A DNA stretch of 64,000 bases, taken from NCBI GenBank assembly GCA_934718275.1, contig CAKUZD010000002.1, positions 186,001-250,000 of the forward strand, read 5' to 3'. Shown piece after piece: positions 42,140 to 51,500 of the stretch. A program made the translations under genes and the position numbers. The notes beneath the pieces were generated by a model, which did no database searches, was not told the DNA's origin, and saw only the letters and a list, made by a program, of their open reading frames with translations. Within the stretch, counting starts at the first letter, position 1, and every line of letters begins with the position of its first letter. Source of the DNA: an uncultured Candidatus Melainabacteria bacterium. Its GTDB lineage: Bacteria; Cyanobacteriota; Vampirovibrionia; Gastranaerophilales; Gastranaerophilaceae.

Positions 42140-42868
42140 ATGAAAAAAGCTTTTACTTTTGCTGAAACTTTAATTACAATAGGTATTATTGGGGTTGTTG
42201 CAGTTATGACAATGCCGGTTATTGTGCAAAACTATAGAGCTAAAGTATTAGAAACTGCATTCAAAAAAAGTACAAGCGCATTATATCAAGCATTTGAACT
42301 TACAAAACAAGAATTAGGAACAGATGATATATATCAATATTATGTTGTGTATGATGAAATGGCAAATACTTACTTAAATGCTCATGAATTCGAAGCTGTA
42401 TTTGAAAAGAACTTGAAAGTAGTTAGTCAATATAAATCTTCTTTTTATCCAATATATAATTATAATAAATCTAAATTGATAACTGCTAATATCGGAAACG
42501 ATTATCCAAATGCTACCAAAATTCTTGCAGATGGTAGCTCTTATGGAATTCATACTAATTCTGATACGAATAGGATTGCAATACATGTATATATTGATAC
42601 AAATGGGCCGTATAAAAAACCAAATCAATATGGGCATGATATATTCCAATTTCAAATACGTAAAGATAACAAGCTAACTCCGGTTAAAATGACTAAAAGT
42701 TATTCAGAAGGAGATTATGAAAGTGGCTCTCCGGTGATGGAATTAAAGGGTTATCCTTGTTCAACAAAAAATAAACAAGCTTCAAATGGAGCAGGGTGCG
42801 CATATTATGCCTTAAATAATATAAATCCTGATGACAATACAAAAAAATATTGGCAAAATTTACCTTAA
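42140..42868 (+). CDS. Type IV pilin-like (pseudopilin) protein
   Basis: 242 aa, beginning MKKAFTFAETLITIGIIGVV with prepilin leader, A|F site and Glu5. The C-terminal half contains VYIDTNGPYKKPNQYGHDIF, the motif shared with the other two pseudopilins here, and a C-terminal Cys pair (YPCSTKN, GAGCAYYA). Divergent XRE regulator upstream. The stop overlaps the convergent Nif3-like gene by 4 bases. Confidence 0.85.
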   Translation: MKKAFTFAETLITIGIIGVVAVMTMPVIVQNYRAKVLETAFKKSTSALYQAFELTKQELGTDDIYQYYVVYDEMANTYLNAHEFEAVFEKNLKVVSQYKSSFYPIYNYNKSKLITANIGNDYPNATKILADGSSYGIHTNSDTNRIAIHVYIDTNGPYKKPNQYGHDIFQFQIRKDNKLTPVKMTKSYSEGDYESGSPVMELKGYPCSTKNKQASNGAGCAYYALNNINPDDNTKKYWQNLP

Positions 42869-43587
42869 TAAATAAAAGGACTTTTTTCTTTTGCCCTGAT
42901 AACTTCGACATTATTGTCCAGTAATTTTTCAAAAACATCTAAAATCATTATTTCACTTTCGAAGTGGCCAATGTCAAAAACAATTATTGGGCTGTCTAGT
43001 GCTGTGTGGAATTTTAAATCTCCCGTAACAAATGCCTCAGCACCATTTTCATAGGCATCATTAATAAATTCGGTTCCGCTTCCTGCACAAAAAGCAATCT
43101 TATGCAATTCAAGGATTTTTTTATTATTAACATATTTCAGGTGTGGTGAAATTGTTTTAAGTTTTTCTACAAAATCTTGTAGTAGTATTTGATGTTTTAC
43201 AAATCTAACAAAACCATTATCGGAATTTTCAATCTCAAAATTTTTATCGGAAAAAATTTTTTTAATTAATGTATCCGTTGTTCCACCTTGAGTTCTGTCC
43301 ATATTTGTATGCGCACAATAAATATCAAGAGATTTTTGTTTTCTATTAAAAGATTGGTTGAGATGGTAGTTTAACGGTACCAAAAATAATGGATGATGAG
43401 AAATAATCATGTCACAATTTTTTTCTATAGCCTGTTTTACAACATCATTTGTAACAGTTAAGCAGAGCATAACTTTTTGAATATTTTCATTATCTGTCTC
43501 TACTAACCAACCGGAACAATCCCATTTCTCCGCAAGTTCCAGCGGTGCAAATTCTTCTATTTTTTTTGTTATTTCGTATTTGTTCAT
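42865..43587 (-). CDS. Nif3-like dinuclear metal-centre protein
   Basis: 240 aa. Family features: EFAPLELAEKWDCSGWLVET, MIISHHPLFLVP, YCAHTNMDRTQGGTTDTL, CAGSGTEF and VFDIGHFESE, which provide the metal-binding His, Asp and Glu residues. Often called GTP cyclohydrolase I type 2, but the true activity is uncertain. Confidence 0.9.
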   Translation of the reverse strand: MNKYEITKKIEEFAPLELAEKWDCSGWLVETDNENIQKVMLCLTVTNDVVKQAIEKNCDMIISHHPLFLVPLNYHLNQSFNRKQKSLDIYCAHTNMDRTQGGTTDTLIKKIFSDKNFEIENSDNGFVRFVKHQILLQDFVEKLKTISPHLKYVNNKKILELHKIAFCAGSGTEFINDAYENGAEAFVTGDLKFHTALDSPIIVFDIGHFESEIMILDVFEKLLDNNVEVIRAKEKSPFIY

Positions 43588-43658
43588 TATTCAAACTACT
43601 CACTCGTCACTATTTATTGTAACCAAGAATTGTGTCTTTCGTAATTAAAAAAAGATTA

Positions 43659-44834
43659 TTACAGATTAATATAATTGAATATCTCTTTCGCAATTGTTTT
43701 TTTGCAGGCTTTTTCAAGTTTTTTCATATCCCCATTTTTACTAAGAATTGTAACTTCATTATAATCACTTGAAAAACCTATGTCTTTTCTTGAAATATCA
43801 TTTGCAATTAAGTAATCACAACCTTTTTTAGTAATTTTTTCTTTAGCATTTTCCAGTAAGTTTTCACTTTCTGCGCAAAAACCAATGATTAAAGGATTTG
43901 CTTTGGCAGTTTTTCGTTTAGAACATAATTCTTTCAAAATATCAGGATTTTTAACAAGAGTTAGAGTAATTTCATCAGTAGAAGTTTTTTTCATTTTTTG
44001 TGATGCACGCTCTTTAACTCTATAGTCTGCAACTGCAGCTGCCATAATTATACAATTGGCAGACTCAAATTCATTTTCAATTGCTTTTTTCATATCCTGA
44101 GCAGATTTTACTTTTATAACATTATATTTTCTTTCAACGTTACAAGTTGTAATCAATGTTACATCCGCACCGAGGTTTTTTGCTGTATCTGCAAGTGCTA
44201 AGCCCATTTTCCCTGAAGAATAATTTGATATATATCTTACCGGGTCTATTTCTTCTATTGTGCCTCCGGAAGTTATAACCACTTTTTTCCCTGCTAATTT
44301 TTTGCAATTTAATATTTCTACAGTTTTATCAAAAATTTTATCTAATGAACAAAGTCTACCTTTTCCTTCGTAACCACAAGCTAAATAACCGTTTTCCGGT
44401 TCTAAAATTTCAACATTTAATTTATTTAAATTCTGTTGAACAATAGGGTTTTCCCACATATTGCAATTCATGGCAGGAGCTATAATAATAGGTTTTGTAA
44501 ACGCACAAGCAATAGACGTTAAAAGGTTATCACAAATACCTGTTGCAATTTTGGAAATTGTATTTGCAGTCGCAGGGGCAATAACCATTATATCTGCTCT
44601 GTCTGCATAAGAGATATGTTCTGGGTTATGTTTTTCAACATTGAATTCTTCAATAGCGACCGGATTTTTACTTAAGTTCTCAAGAGTTAATTTGGTTACA
44701 AAATTTAAAGCATTATTGGTGCAAACAACTAACACTTCTGCGTTTGCACGTTTATACATACGAATCAGTTCACAAATTTTATATGCGGCAATTCCTCCTG
44801 TTATGCCTATAAGGATTGTTTTCCCACTAAGCAT
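43659..44834 (-). CDS. coaBC: Bifunctional phosphopantothenoylcysteine decarboxylase/synthetase
   Basis: From MLSGKTILIGITGGIAAYK the protein is 391 aa. CoaC half: ITGGIAAYK, APATANTISKIATGICDNLL, PAMNCNMWENP and the active Cys segment ACGYEGKGRL. CoaB half: VVITSGGTIEEIDPVRYISN, SSGKMGLALADTA, NPDIL and NDISRKDIGF. It makes 4'-phosphopantetheine for coenzyme A. The start at 44834 has AAAGGAG at the right distance and overlaps the end of gmk by 8 bp, so the two are coupled. Confidence 0.95.
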   Translation of the reverse strand: MLSGKTILIGITGGIAAYKICELIRMYKRANAEVLVVCTNNALNFVTKLTLENLSKNPVAIEEFNVEKHNPEHISYADRADIMVIAPATANTISKIATGICDNLLTSIACAFTKPIIIAPAMNCNMWENPIVQQNLNKLNVEILEPENGYLACGYEGKGRLCSLDKIFDKTVEILNCKKLAGKKVVITSGGTIEEIDPVRYISNYSSGKMGLALADTAKNLGADVTLITTCNVERKYNVIKVKSAQDMKKAIENEFESANCIIMAAAVADYRVKERASQKMKKTSTDEITLTLVKNPDILKELCSKRKTAKANPLIIGFCAESENLLENAKEKITKKGCDYLIANDISRKDIGFSSDYNEVTILSKNGDMKKLEKACKKTIAKEIFNYINL

Positions 44835-45390
44835 TTTTATGCTCCTTTTCAACAATTCCTTTTAATTCGGAAATTGCACGTTGCAAATCATCATTCACAA
44901 TTTTATAGTCAAAAACTTCTGCTCTATCAAGCTCCTGTTTTACTTCGTTCATTCGTTTTTGGATGGTTTCTTCATCTTCGGTATGGCGGCCTCTTAATCT
45001 ATTTTCCAAAGTTTCGAGTGATGGAGGGCATATAAATATCAAAACAGCTTCGGGCATTTGTTTTTTGACTTGGAGTGCTCCTTTAGTATCAATTTCCAAA
45101 ATAACATTTTTACCTTCATTTAAGCATTTTTCGATAAATTTTTTCTTAGTACCATACCTGTTGCCGGCAAATTCAGCCCATTCTAAAAATTTTTCATCAT
45201 CAATGCATTGTTGGAATTCTTCTTTTGTTAAAAAGAAATAATTTATTCCATCAATTTCACCTTCTCTAGGAAGTCTGGTTGTACAAGAAACAGACAACAT
45301 AAACTCCGGATTTCTGTCTAAAAAACCTTTTAAAACTGTGCCTTTTCCTACACCTGACGAGCCTGATATTACAAATAATTTTTTATTCAT
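44827..45390 (-). CDS. gmk: Guanylate kinase
   Basis: From MNKKLFVISGSSG the protein is 187 aa. P-loop GSSGVGKGT, SCTTRLPREGEIDGINYFFL, GNRYGTKK and LRGRHTEDEETI are all standard. TATAAT (45397-45402 on the plus strand) lies exactly 6 nt before this ATG, so the five extra upstream codons (MYNIS) would be untranscribed. Leads a gmk-coaBC unit. Confidence 0.96.
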   Translation of the reverse strand: MNKKLFVISGSSGVGKGTVLKGFLDRNPEFMLSVSCTTRLPREGEIDGINYFFLTKEEFQQCIDDEKFLEWAEFAGNRYGTKKKFIEKCLNEGKNVILEIDTKGALQVKKQMPEAVLIFICPPSLETLENRLRGRHTEDEETIQKRMNEVKQELDRAEVFDYKIVNDDLQRAISELKGIVEKEHKNA

Positions 45391-45425
45391 AGAAATATTA
45401 TACAATGAACAAAATTTTCTGTACT

Positions 45426-45458
45426 AAAAAAGAACGGTTTAAAACCGTTCTTTTTTTT
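45426..45458 (-). terminator. Terminator between transporter gene and gmk
   Basis: Stem AGAACGGT/ACCGTTCT around TTAAA, with A and T runs on both sides, so it works in either direction. Confidence 0.9.
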
Positions 45459-45474
45459 AGTAAATCTTATAAAT

Positions 45475-46893
45475 TTATGCCTTTTTGGAATCTTTTTTGT
45501 ATTCATCAATTGCAAGTATAGAGCAAATGATTAAACAAATTACACCGGAAGCTAACCAAAAATAAATAGCTCCATCCCAATTTTGGTTGCCATTAGAGCC
45601 TAATTTATCAACAAGATAACCTGTGCCTGTTGCTGATAAAAACGCGCCTATATAACCAAAAGTCCCTGTAAAGCCTGATGCAGCAGATGCAACTTTTTTT
45701 GAACTGCTTTCAACTGCGCAAAGTCCGCCAATCATCATTTGCGGGCCATAAGTAAATGCACCTAATAAACCAATGATAACGTAATTTAGGTTTGCAATTG
45801 TGTTAAATTTCAATGCAATAATTGCAAAAATTACACCGATTAAGTAAATCAAGTTAACAGGAGCTCTTTTCCCTTTAAACAATTTGTCAGAAATCAAACC
45901 GGCACAAACAGTACCACAAATACCAACTAACGGTAATGAAGCAATCATGTTTGTTGCATCTTGAAGTTCAATATTTTTAGCATTTTTCAAATACATAATC
46001 ATCCAATCCTCTGCGCCAAATCTGATTATGTAAACGAAAACGTAAGCGATTGCAAGTAACCAAATTGTTTTATTGCATAATACATATTTTTTGAAAATTT
46101 GAACATAAGACATATTGTCTTCTTCTTTTTTGTCATTTGCAGAGCATTCTTTAACCGGTTCTTCTCTATAAACTTCAACATCAGGTAAGCCTAAAGATTG
46201 TGGTCTGTCTCTTAGTCTTTCAAACAACCATAATGCAGTGATTATGGCTAACGCTCCGGGAACTAAGAAGGCTGCACGCCATCCAAAATGAGCTGCAATA
46301 TGTCCTGCTAAAATGAAACTTAGAAAAGTACCTGTTTGGTGAGAACAAGACCATAATGACCACTTTGTTCCACGTTCTGAGTTTGAATACCAATATGTTA
46401 AGCTTTTTGCAACAGCGGGGAAGCCTGCCGATTGAAACCAACCGCTAACGCCCCACAAAAACGCCAATACCCATAGTAAAATCATAGCTGTCATTTTAGG
46501 GTTTAAACCTAGCATATTAACTACATTTGGAGCAAGTGCAAATAAAATGTTAGCAATAGCTGTCATCAATAATGCTGTCGGGAAAAATTTTCTAACATCA
46601 GAACCGTCTGCCAATACACCATTGACAAATTTACCAATACCATAGGTTAAATATAATGAGCTTCCCAATAAGCCTAATTCTGTTGCAGAATAGCCGAATT
46701 CATCCATAATTCCCGGTAATGCAACTGCGATATTTTTTTTACATAAATAAAATACTGTGTATCCGATAAAACAAGCATAAAATATTCTCAATCTCCAATG
46801 AGAATACATATTTTTTACTTTTTCGGGGTCTTGAATTGTCTCCTTAATTGGAGGTTCTTTAAAAAATTGTGCAAAATTTCCTAACATATCCAT
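45475..46893 (-). CDS. OPA-family MFS transporter (UhpC/GlpT-like)
   Basis: 472 aa with 12 predicted transmembrane helices. FYACFIGYTVFYLCKKNIAV and GKFVNGVLADGSDVRKFFP match the organophosphate:phosphate antiporter family. WGVSGWFQSAGFPAVAKSLTYWYSNSERGTKWSLW is present in segments. It probably exchanges a sugar phosphate or glycerol-3-phosphate for phosphate, or acts as a UhpC-type sensor; the substrate is not readable here. Confidence 0.88.
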   Translation of the reverse strand: MDMLGNFAQFFKEPPIKETIQDPEKVKNMYSHWRLRIFYACFIGYTVFYLCKKNIAVALPGIMDEFGYSATELGLLGSSLYLTYGIGKFVNGVLADGSDVRKFFPTALLMTAIANILFALAPNVVNMLGLNPKMTAMILLWVLAFLWGVSGWFQSAGFPAVAKSLTYWYSNSERGTKWSLWSCSHQTGTFLSFILAGHIAAHFGWRAAFLVPGALAIITALWLFERLRDRPQSLGLPDVEVYREEPVKECSANDKKEEDNMSYVQIFKKYVLCNKTIWLLAIAYVFVYIIRFGAEDWMIMYLKNAKNIELQDATNMIASLPLVGICGTVCAGLISDKLFKGKRAPVNLIYLIGVIFAIIALKFNTIANLNYVIIGLLGAFTYGPQMMIGGLCAVESSSKKVASAASGFTGTFGYIGAFLSATGTGYLVDKLGSNGNQNWDGAIYFWLASGVICLIICSILAIDEYKKDSKKA

Positions 46894-46903
46894 TTCCTAT
46901 TTT

Positions 46904-47821
46904 CTATTTTCCTGCTTTTATAATTTGTATATTTCTTGTTTCATTAAGTTCGTGGCGTGCTTCTTTGATTAATTCTCTTTTTTCTTCATCCAGTCTGCAA
47001 CCGCCAACCAATCTATCTATAAAACCTGTATTAAGTTTCACGGCTTTATCAAAAGCTCCAACTTCTTCCAAAACATCTTTAATTTGGTGCAAATCATATC
47101 CAAAAGATTGTTTTGAATTATAAACCAGAGTTTCACCTGTTTGAGAAATAATAGGCTCTCCACCTTGTTCAAAATATAATTTGAATACGGATTTTAAGTC
47201 CTGTAATTCTGATTGTAATGTCGTAACGGTCTGTTGAATTCTTAAAAATCTTTCAAATAAGTATTCAACATTGTCCAACTGTTTAACTTCCCAATCATAT
47301 TTTTGGAAATATAATTTTTTCAGTTTTGGATAAGCCGAAGCTAATCCCATTGTGTCAGCCATGGCTCTATGATGATTTTTTAATTCAACATGGAATTTTT
47401 CAGTCAAGGCATCCAAGCCATGCGAAAATAAATCAGGGTAAACTTCTTTAAACATTTGTTGGGAGTCAATCCTTGGGTTATTAAGTTCCTTCCCTGTTGT
47501 TCGCAAACTTGCTTCATTCAAAAAAGAATAATCAAAAATACAGTTGTGGGCAACAATTGGGTATTCTCCAATAAATTCAAGTATTTTTGGCATAGCTTCT
47601 GCTTCTGTAGGAGCATCTGCTACCATGTCAGGAGTAATGCCATGTATTGCAATACTTGATTTCCTAATATGTTGCTCCGGATTAATCAGGGTTTGAAATT
47701 CATCCTTAATTTTCCCATTTTCAAGTCTTACGGCTGCAAATTCAACCATCTTTTCTTTTGTGTAATCTAATCCTGTAGTTTCCGTGTCAAGAACAATTTC
47801 TATTACTTTTTTTCTTCCCAT
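46904..47821 (-). CDS. DnaQ-like 3'-5' exonuclease
   Basis: The 305-aa protein has a DEDDh exonuclease domain in its first 170 residues: VLDTETTGLDY (Exo I), AHNCIFDYSFL (Exo II), HHRAMADTMG (Exo III). The C-terminal 130 residues are helical and unlike standard epsilon subunits. May be a proofreading or PolC-like exonuclease. It lies 10 bp upstream of the transporter gene on the same strand. Confidence 0.87.
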   Translation of the reverse strand: MGRKKVIEIVLDTETTGLDYTKEKMVEFAAVRLENGKIKDEFQTLINPEQHIRKSSIAIHGITPDMVADAPTEAEAMPKILEFIGEYPIVAHNCIFDYSFLNEASLRTTGKELNNPRIDSQQMFKEVYPDLFSHGLDALTEKFHVELKNHHRAMADTMGLASAYPKLKKLYFQKYDWEVKQLDNVEYLFERFLRIQQTVTTLQSELQDLKSVFKLYFEQGGEPIISQTGETLVYNSKQSFGYDLHQIKDVLEEVGAFDKAVKLNTGFIDRLVGGCRLDEEKRELIKEARHELNETRNIQIIKAGK

Positions 47822-47885
47822 ATTCCTATCCTATAGAGTTCTTGTTAGATAATAGCACAAAAATAAATTATGTGGTAGGATTACA

Positions 47886-48001
47886 AGTGAGAAGTGAGAA
47901 GTGAAACGTGAAAAGACCGTTACAGATGTTATCGCACCAAAATCAATTACCGAGCAAAGCGAGCGAAATGAACTTCTCACCTTTCACTTTTCACCTCTCA
48001 C
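47886..48001. repeat. Palindromic repeat element, copy B
   Basis: It has the same arms and core as copy A at 39103-39219: GTGAAACGTGAAAAG, then CCGTTACAGATG, then TATCG, with TTCTCAC-type inverted right arm. It lies just before the thioredoxin ribosome binding site and is open in the thioredoxin frame, but is not part of the protein. Confidence 0.8.
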
Positions 48002-48020
48002 TAAAAAAAAGGAGATAATC

Positions 48021-48344
48021 ATGTCAAACGCTATAGAAATAAATGATTTTAATTTTGAAAAAGAGGTTTTAAACTCTGAACAACCTGTTGTTGTTGATTT
48101 TTGGGCACCTTGGTGTGGGCCATGTCGAAAACTTGCTCCTATTTTGGATGAAGTTGCTATAGAATTTTCAGGAAAAATTAAATTTGTAAAAATTAATACC
48201 GATGAAAATATTAAAACAGCTCAAGATTATGCAATAAGCGGACTTCCGAGTCTTTTGGTTTTCAAAAATGGAAAAGCTTTAGAAAGGCTTGTTGGGCTTA
48301 TGCCAAAATCTACAATTATTGGAAATATTGAGAAGCATTTGTAA
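48021..48344 (+). CDS. trxA: Thioredoxin
   Basis: 107 aa from MSNAIEIND, preceded by AAAGGAG. The fold is complete, with PVVVDFWAPWCGPCRKLAPI (active site WCGPC), INTDENIKTAQDYAISGLPS (cis-Pro) and GLMPKSTII. The open frame extends 40 codons upstream through a repeat element, which explains a spurious N-terminal extension. Confidence 0.96.
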   Translation: MSNAIEINDFNFEKEVLNSEQPVVVDFWAPWCGPCRKLAPILDEVAIEFSGKIKFVKINTDENIKTAQDYAISGLPSLLVFKNGKALERLVGLMPKSTIIGNIEKHL

Positions 48345-48388
48345 TAAAAAACAATATGTATTAAGGGAATATGACAATAAGTTTTTGG

Positions 48389-48428
48389 CACCTTTGGTAA
48401 AAGTATTCTTTTATCAAAGGTGTTTTGT
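48389..48428 (+). terminator. Terminator after thioredoxin gene
   Basis: A long stem CACCTTTGGTAAAAG/CTTTTATCAAAGGTG with loop TATT and one G-T-type mismatch, followed by TTTTGTTG. Confidence 0.85.
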
Positions 48429-48550
48429 TGTCTTAGGTTAAAACTAACTTAACAGCTTTATAAGAATGTAAACTTTTCTTAATAAATTCAGAAATATATT
48501 AAAGAATACTTACAAAATTGACGTTAATCCAATTAAGGAAAAGGGTCATT

Positions 48551-51500
48551 ATGCAAGTAAACAGTCAGCCAAATAAATTTAAAATATTTCAAGACTATTA
48601 TCTTTATGTGAATGGCGAAATGATTAGCTATTCTGAGGCATTACGTCTATACTCTCAACTTGATAATGATTCTATGCTTGATTTCGAACAATTTTACAAA
48701 GACGAAACAGGCTATGAAATTATTTCAGCAAACGGTTATAATTTAAATACTAAGACAATTAAAAATTTAAAAACTTTAAATAAAGCAAATATTAATACAA
48801 AATATACAATTGAAGCTTATGCAAAAAAATCAGGAAAAATACTTGACCCACAGTGGTCAGGTTATTCTGCTGAAGAAATTATGCAAATGGTAAATAATGG
48901 TGTAAATGTTCCACAAAATATAGTTGACCTTGCAAATACTATTTTACAAACATCAGGTGCAAATGTAGAAGGCACTGATGATAATTCTGATGAAGGAGAT
49001 GATAAAACAGAAAAAGAACCTTATTTAGACCTTATTCCTAAAGCAAAGAAGAAAATCGAAAAATGTAACGAGACAAACGAAAAAATTAATGACAAAATTG
49101 ATGAGCTTTTACCTGAAAAACAAAAGCATGAAAGAGATTTTAACAAAAAAATTAAAGATCAGAAAAAAGAATTAAAAGAATATGAGGACCAACTTAGAGA
49201 GTGGAGAACTTTACAAAATAAAGTTAACAATGGTGAAGCTTTATCTGATAGAGAAGCAAAACGTTATGCTCAAATTACAGGAATGCTTCAAGATAAAAAC
49301 AACAAAGACGATATCCAATTTGATAAAAATGAAATAGCAAGAAATTTAAATGATATCAATATTTTAGCAGTTCTTGGTGAAAAACTTGCTGTTGAAACAA
49401 TTGAAATTGGAGATACTTTAGCTGATTATACATCTAAAGCTAATTATAAAATGACAACTCAAACAGTTTCTCATGAAATTGGTTTTATTGGTACTATTTT
49501 GGCGATGGCTCAAGGTAAAACGCTTGCCAAAGAAGCGAACAAAGTTGGACATGATACAAAAGAATATTCTTCTGACACAACTCAATCTGTTGGCGAGATT
49601 GCAGGAATTTTAGGTGTTCAAAACAGTGTTTTATCTGCAAGCGAGTTAAGAGAAGAAGATACACAACCGTCACCTGCAGTAGAAACTCAAGAAATCGATA
49701 CTCCGGCTTCTAACAAGCCGGAAGAAAATGTTGACAATGAAAATGAAGAAAATAATGCAACAAAAGAAGAAATCAAAACTCCTGAAACTACGGATGAAGA
49801 AGATTTTATCGTAAATGATGACAACGTAAAAGATTTGATTAAAGAAGGTGTTTCCATTAATTCTGACCTTCTTAAACAAACTATTAAGGCTCATAGTAAC
49901 AGCCGTGAAGCAAACAATGATAAAAAGTTTGCTAAACAAGCAAGCACTAAAATTAAAAAAATAGTTAAACAATTTGAAGAAGAAGAAGCTAAACGCGAAG
50001 AAGAAATCGCAAAACTTGAACAAGAAAATAAAGAATCAAAAGATAAACTTGAAAAATTAACTGGCAAATCAGGGGATGAACTAGACAAAGAAATTAATAA
50101 TTCCTCTGACAAACAAGATGATTCGAATGGTTATTTGAGCGAGTCAGATAAAAAAGAGGTAGAAAAACACAAGTCAAATATTAAAGATAATAATCAGAGA
50201 ATAGAAGAAATTAAACAAGTTGCTCAAAATTCTGTTGAAGATTTTAAAAATGAAACAACTAAAGAAAAATCAAGAGTTCAAACTTCTGTACCCGCTCAAA
50301 ATCAAAAACTTGAAACAGATACGGAATATAAAGAAAAGATTATCCCTCAAGACAAAGAAGATTTAGACTTTACTGATAATTCCGGTGAAACTCTTACCAA
50401 AATGGGTAAATACCGTATCTTAGTCGGTATGGAGCAAATTGCTGCTTTGCAATTAAGACAAGGTTATAAAAATGTTACAAAAGGAACAATAAGCTCTTTA
50501 ATCGGTTTTGGTGCTCAAATAGTTGGCAGTGTTCCAACTCCAAAAGTTGCTAACAAAGTTACTAGCCAAGCTGTTAAAAATGAAACATCCGCAATTGAAG
50601 GTTTAAATCAGGTGGATGCTATGATTTCTTCTGTTACGGGAGAAGAAACTACTCAATCTGCTTATGATTCAAATAAACAAGAAGCTATGGACCCGACTGC
50701 AGGAAATGCAGAAGAAGGCGCTGAGGCTACTGCAGGTCAAACAGTTCAACCAACAGTTCAACCAACTTCGGCAAAAGCGCCGACAACTCAGCAACAAACA
50801 AATTTATCAACAACTACAACACCTAAAAAAAGAATTGAAACAGGTTCTTCAACAGGTGCAGCTACTCCTGTTCAAGAAGAAAAACCTTCTGAAACATCAG
50901 TTGAAACAATATCTTCTAACGAATTAGAAAAACAAACTTCTAAAGCAACAAAAACAGTTTCTGACGGAGAAAAAGAAACTCCGGAAGAAAAAGAGGCAAA
51001 TGAAGTTGAAAACAAAGCTGCAGAAGCTACAACATCATCTTCATCAAGCACAAGCTCAAGCAAAAAAGAAGAAATGACAAATGAAAAAGCTCAAGACAAT
51101 GTTGATAACATTAAAGGTAATGCAAAAGATTCTTCTAAAGATTCAGAAAATGTAAAAAAAGATACAGACAAAACAACCAAAGAGCTTGAAAAAGAGACTA
51201 AAAAACTTACAAAACAAATGAAAAAAGATGAAAAAGAAATCATCAAAATGACAAAAGAGTCTCAAAAAGCTGCTAAAAAACAAGAAGATATGGTTGCTGA
51301 ATATGAAACTATTGTCGCAGAAAACGAACAACTTACATCTGAAGATGCTAATAATCAACAATTAAACCAAACTCAAAATCAAGCTGCCGTACAAACTCAA
51401 TCTGCCCCTCAAGCAACACAACAACAAGTTATGGCAGGAGCACAACAAACTACAAATTCTGATAAAATTGCAAGTAATGATACAAAATTGAATGCAATTG

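Noticed and set aside
47901..48020. N-terminal 40-residue extension of thioredoxin
   Set aside because: It is the translation of a repeat element; the AAAGGAG site and the thioredoxin fold place the start at 48021.
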